Shown one piece after another: positions 62,524 through 64,000 of a stretch of DNA of 64,000 nt. Source of the stretch: Lentzea nigeriaca (GTDB lineage Bacteria > Actinomycetota > Actinomycetes > Mycobacteriales > Pseudonocardiaceae). Numbering within the stretch: position 1 is the first letter of the stretch; every line of letters begins with the position of its first letter. The position numbers and the translations under genes were made by a program. The notes under the pieces are model-generated. The model did not search any database, was not told the DNA's origin, and saw nothing but the letters and a program-made list of their open reading frames with translations. The DNA is taken from contig NZ_JAFBCX010000005.1 in assembly GCF_016907955.1 (NCBI RefSeq), positions 186,001-250,000 of the forward strand. Direction: 5' to 3'.

Positions 62524-63952
62524 CGGCCTTGGTGTCGAGGTGATCGGCGACCAGGTCGCCCAGCAGGTCCAGCTGGGCCTCGCGGGCGGCCTGGAAGCTC
62601 ACCTCCTCCGGCTCGAAGTCCCTGCCCGCGCGCTCGGCGGCCCAGCGCAGGAACTTCCGGCGGAAGGTGTCGTTCTCCAGCAGGCCGTGCCAGTGCGTAC
62701 CGAGGACGCGGTCGGTCTGGGCGCCCTCGTCGCCGATCAACGGCTGCTCGGTGCTGCGGACGACCTGGCCGTGGTGGATCTCGTACCCCGTCACGTGTTC
62801 CCGCCACGCCAGCCCGGACGGCCGGGCGAGCGTCTTCTCGCGCTTGAAGGTGAAGTCGACGTCGAGCAGGCCCAGTCCCCCGGTGCCGCTGGTGCGCCAC
62901 TCGACCCCGTCCGGGTCCTGGATGTACCGGCCGAGCATCTGGAAACCGCCGCAGATGCCGAGAACCGGCCCCTCGAACCGCCGGACCGCCTCGGCCAGGC
63001 CGGTCTCGAAGAGCCACTGCAGATCGGTGAGCGTGGACTTCGACCCCGGCAGCACGACCAGGTCGGCGTTGGTGAGGCCCGCCGGTTCCGTCACGAACCG
63101 CACGGACACACCGGGTTCGCACGCCAGCGCCTCGACGTCGGTGGCGTTGGAGATGCGGGGATTGCGGATCACCGCGACGCGCAGCCAGTCGCGTTTCGGC
63201 GGCTTCGGCCTGCCGACCACGCCGTCCGCGTTGTAGGACAACGAGTCCTCGGCGTCGAGCCAGAGCTCCTCACGCCACGGCAGCACACCGAGCACCGGCC
63301 GTCCGGTCAGAGCCCTGAGCTGCCTCAGTCCCGGCTCGAGAAGACGCTGGTCGCCGCGGAACTTGTTGATCACGAAGCCCGAGATCAACGCCTGGTCCGC
63401 CGCGTCCAGCACCGCGACCGTGCCGAAGAGGTGTGCGAACACACCACCGCGGTCGATGTCGCTGACGACGAGCACCGGGAGGTTCGCGCGCGTCGCGAGG
63501 CCCATGTTCGCGATGTCGCTGGCGCGCAGGTTGATCTCGGCAGGAGAACCGGCACCCTCGCAGATGACGACCTCGTGGTCGCGCCGCAGGCCGTCCAAAG
63601 TGGAGAGCACCTCGCCCAGCAGCTCCGCCTTGCGCTCCCGGTAGCTCATCGCCGAGACGGTGCCCACCGCCTTGCCGTGCAGGACGACCTGGGACGTGCG
63701 GTCGCTGCCCGGCTTCAGCAGCACCGGGTTGAACCGCACGCTCGGCTCCTTGAACGCCGCCCGCGCCTGCAACGCCTGGGCCCTGCCGATCTCGCCGCCG
63801 TCGAGTGTGACGAAGGAGTTGTTCGACATGTTCTGCGCCTTGAACGGCACGACGTCCACGCCCTGGCGTGCCAGAAAGCGGCACAGACCGGCGACCAGAA
63901 CGCTCTTGCCCGCGTCCGAGGTCGTCCCACAGATCAACATCGCGCCCCGCAT
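62447..63952 (-). CDS. cobQ: Cobyric acid synthase
   Basis: 501 residues from ATG 63952; the frame is open to the window edge, so an earlier start is possible. The N terminus [20 protein letters not shown] is the CobQ ATP site, followed by [13 protein letters not shown]. The C-terminal glutamine amidotransferase domain has the nucleophile cysteine in [13 protein letters not shown] and [12 protein letters not shown] with the catalytic His. It amidates the b, d, e and g side chains of adenosylcobyrinic a,c-diamide. It stands about 44 kb from the riboswitch operon. Confidence 0.95.
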   Translation of the reverse strand: MRGAMLICGTTSDAGKSVLVAGLCRFLARQGVDVVPFKAQNMSNNSFVTLDGGEIGRAQALQARAAFKEPSVRFNPVLLKPGSDRTSQVVLHGKAVGTVSAMSYRERKAELLGEVLSTLDGLRRDHEVVICEGAGSPAEINLRASDIANMGLATRANLPVLVVSDIDRGGVFAHLFGTVAVLDAADQALISGFVINKFRGDQRLLEPGLRQLRALTGRPVLGVLPWREELWLDAEDSLSYNADGVVGRPKPPKRDWLRVAVIRNPRISNATDVEALACEPGVSVRFVTEPAGLTNADLVVLPGSKSTLTDLQWLFETGLAEAVRRFEGPVLGICGGFQMLGRYIQDPDGVEWRTSGTGGLGLLDVDFTFKREKTLARPSGLAWREHVTGYEIHHGQVVRSTEQPLIGDEGAQTDRVLGTHWHGLLENDTFRRKFLRWAAERAGRDFEPEEVSFQAAREAQLDLLGDLVADHLDTKAVIDLLERGAPAGLPFVPPGAPPAAE

Positions 63953-64000
63953 GGACGCCAATGCTGCCATCATCAGCGGCATGGTCACCGTCGTCCTCAT

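Overview
The window is GC-rich actinobacterial DNA. It most resembles the Pseudonocardiales (Lentzea, Saccharothrix or Actinosynnema relatives). Codon third positions are strongly G/C and GTG starts are common. The gene content fits as well: mycothione reductase, a DUF574-type SAM methyltransferase, a DUF397 fragment, SARP/AfsR regulators, a Lon gene under an HspR-type box, and many secreted trypsin-like proteases. This placement is inference from gene content; no 16S rRNA gene is present. The window is mostly chromosomal, with no integrase, transposase, CRISPR array or prophage seen.

Layout. 1-5.7 kb: yaaA, a tRNA-like remnant with a tandem repeat array, a methyltransferase, a double GNAT protein, a VOC protein and proS. 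5.7-11 kb: secreted lectin-like protein, siroheme/SUMT enzyme, PIG-L deacetylase, trypsin-like protease and a secreted metalloprotease. 11-18.3 kb: a cobalamin operon on the minus strand (chelatase, cobO, cobB, then cobM-, cobL- and cbiG-like genes) behind a cobalamin riboswitch. Its last three genes look shortened or divergent. 18.3-27.4 kb: threonine aldolase, two TetR-controlled divergent pairs, P450 next to bioF, ElaA, a protease, a LysE exporter and a class C beta-lactamase-like hydrolase. 27.4-35 kb: AfsR-like ATPase, a decayed and an intact protease, M48 peptidase, lipase-like hydrolase, ABC exporter coupled to a Vat-type acetyltransferase. 35-36.8 kb: an eroded stretch with gene fragments and a duplicated NUDIX tail. 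36.8-45.8 kb: MFS, membrane-inserted patatin, a PheS-like gene behind a candidate leader-peptide attenuator, DUF574 methyltransferase, lon, and two exported proteins. 45.8-57 kb: PEBP, MFS/ArsR pair, mycothione reductase, flavodoxin, VOC, CHAP protein, a SARP regulator split by a frameshift, CynX-like MFS/GntR pair, epoxide hydrolase and an AlkZ-like glycosylase. 57-60.7 kb: a 1197-residue polymorphic toxin. 60.6-64 kb: LysR/EamA pair and cobQ.

The most interesting item is the large protein at 57089-60682. It has an N-terminal motif of the LALQRxAGNxAV type, a long helical and hydrophobic body of the kind found in cargo of extracellular contractile injection systems, and a C-terminal H-A-E / C-x-x-C deaminase-like domain with no adjacent immunity gene. 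Second is the leader of the PheS-like gene: a probably leaderless 15-residue peptide followed by two mutually exclusive RNA pairings, one of which would hide the ribosome binding site.

Shared themes are cobalamin synthesis (riboswitch operon, cobQ, SUMT), secreted hydrolases, divergent regulator/transporter pairs with visible palindromes, and many convergent genes whose 3' ends overlap by 4 to 77 bp. Assignments rest on reading motifs by eye; no database search was run.
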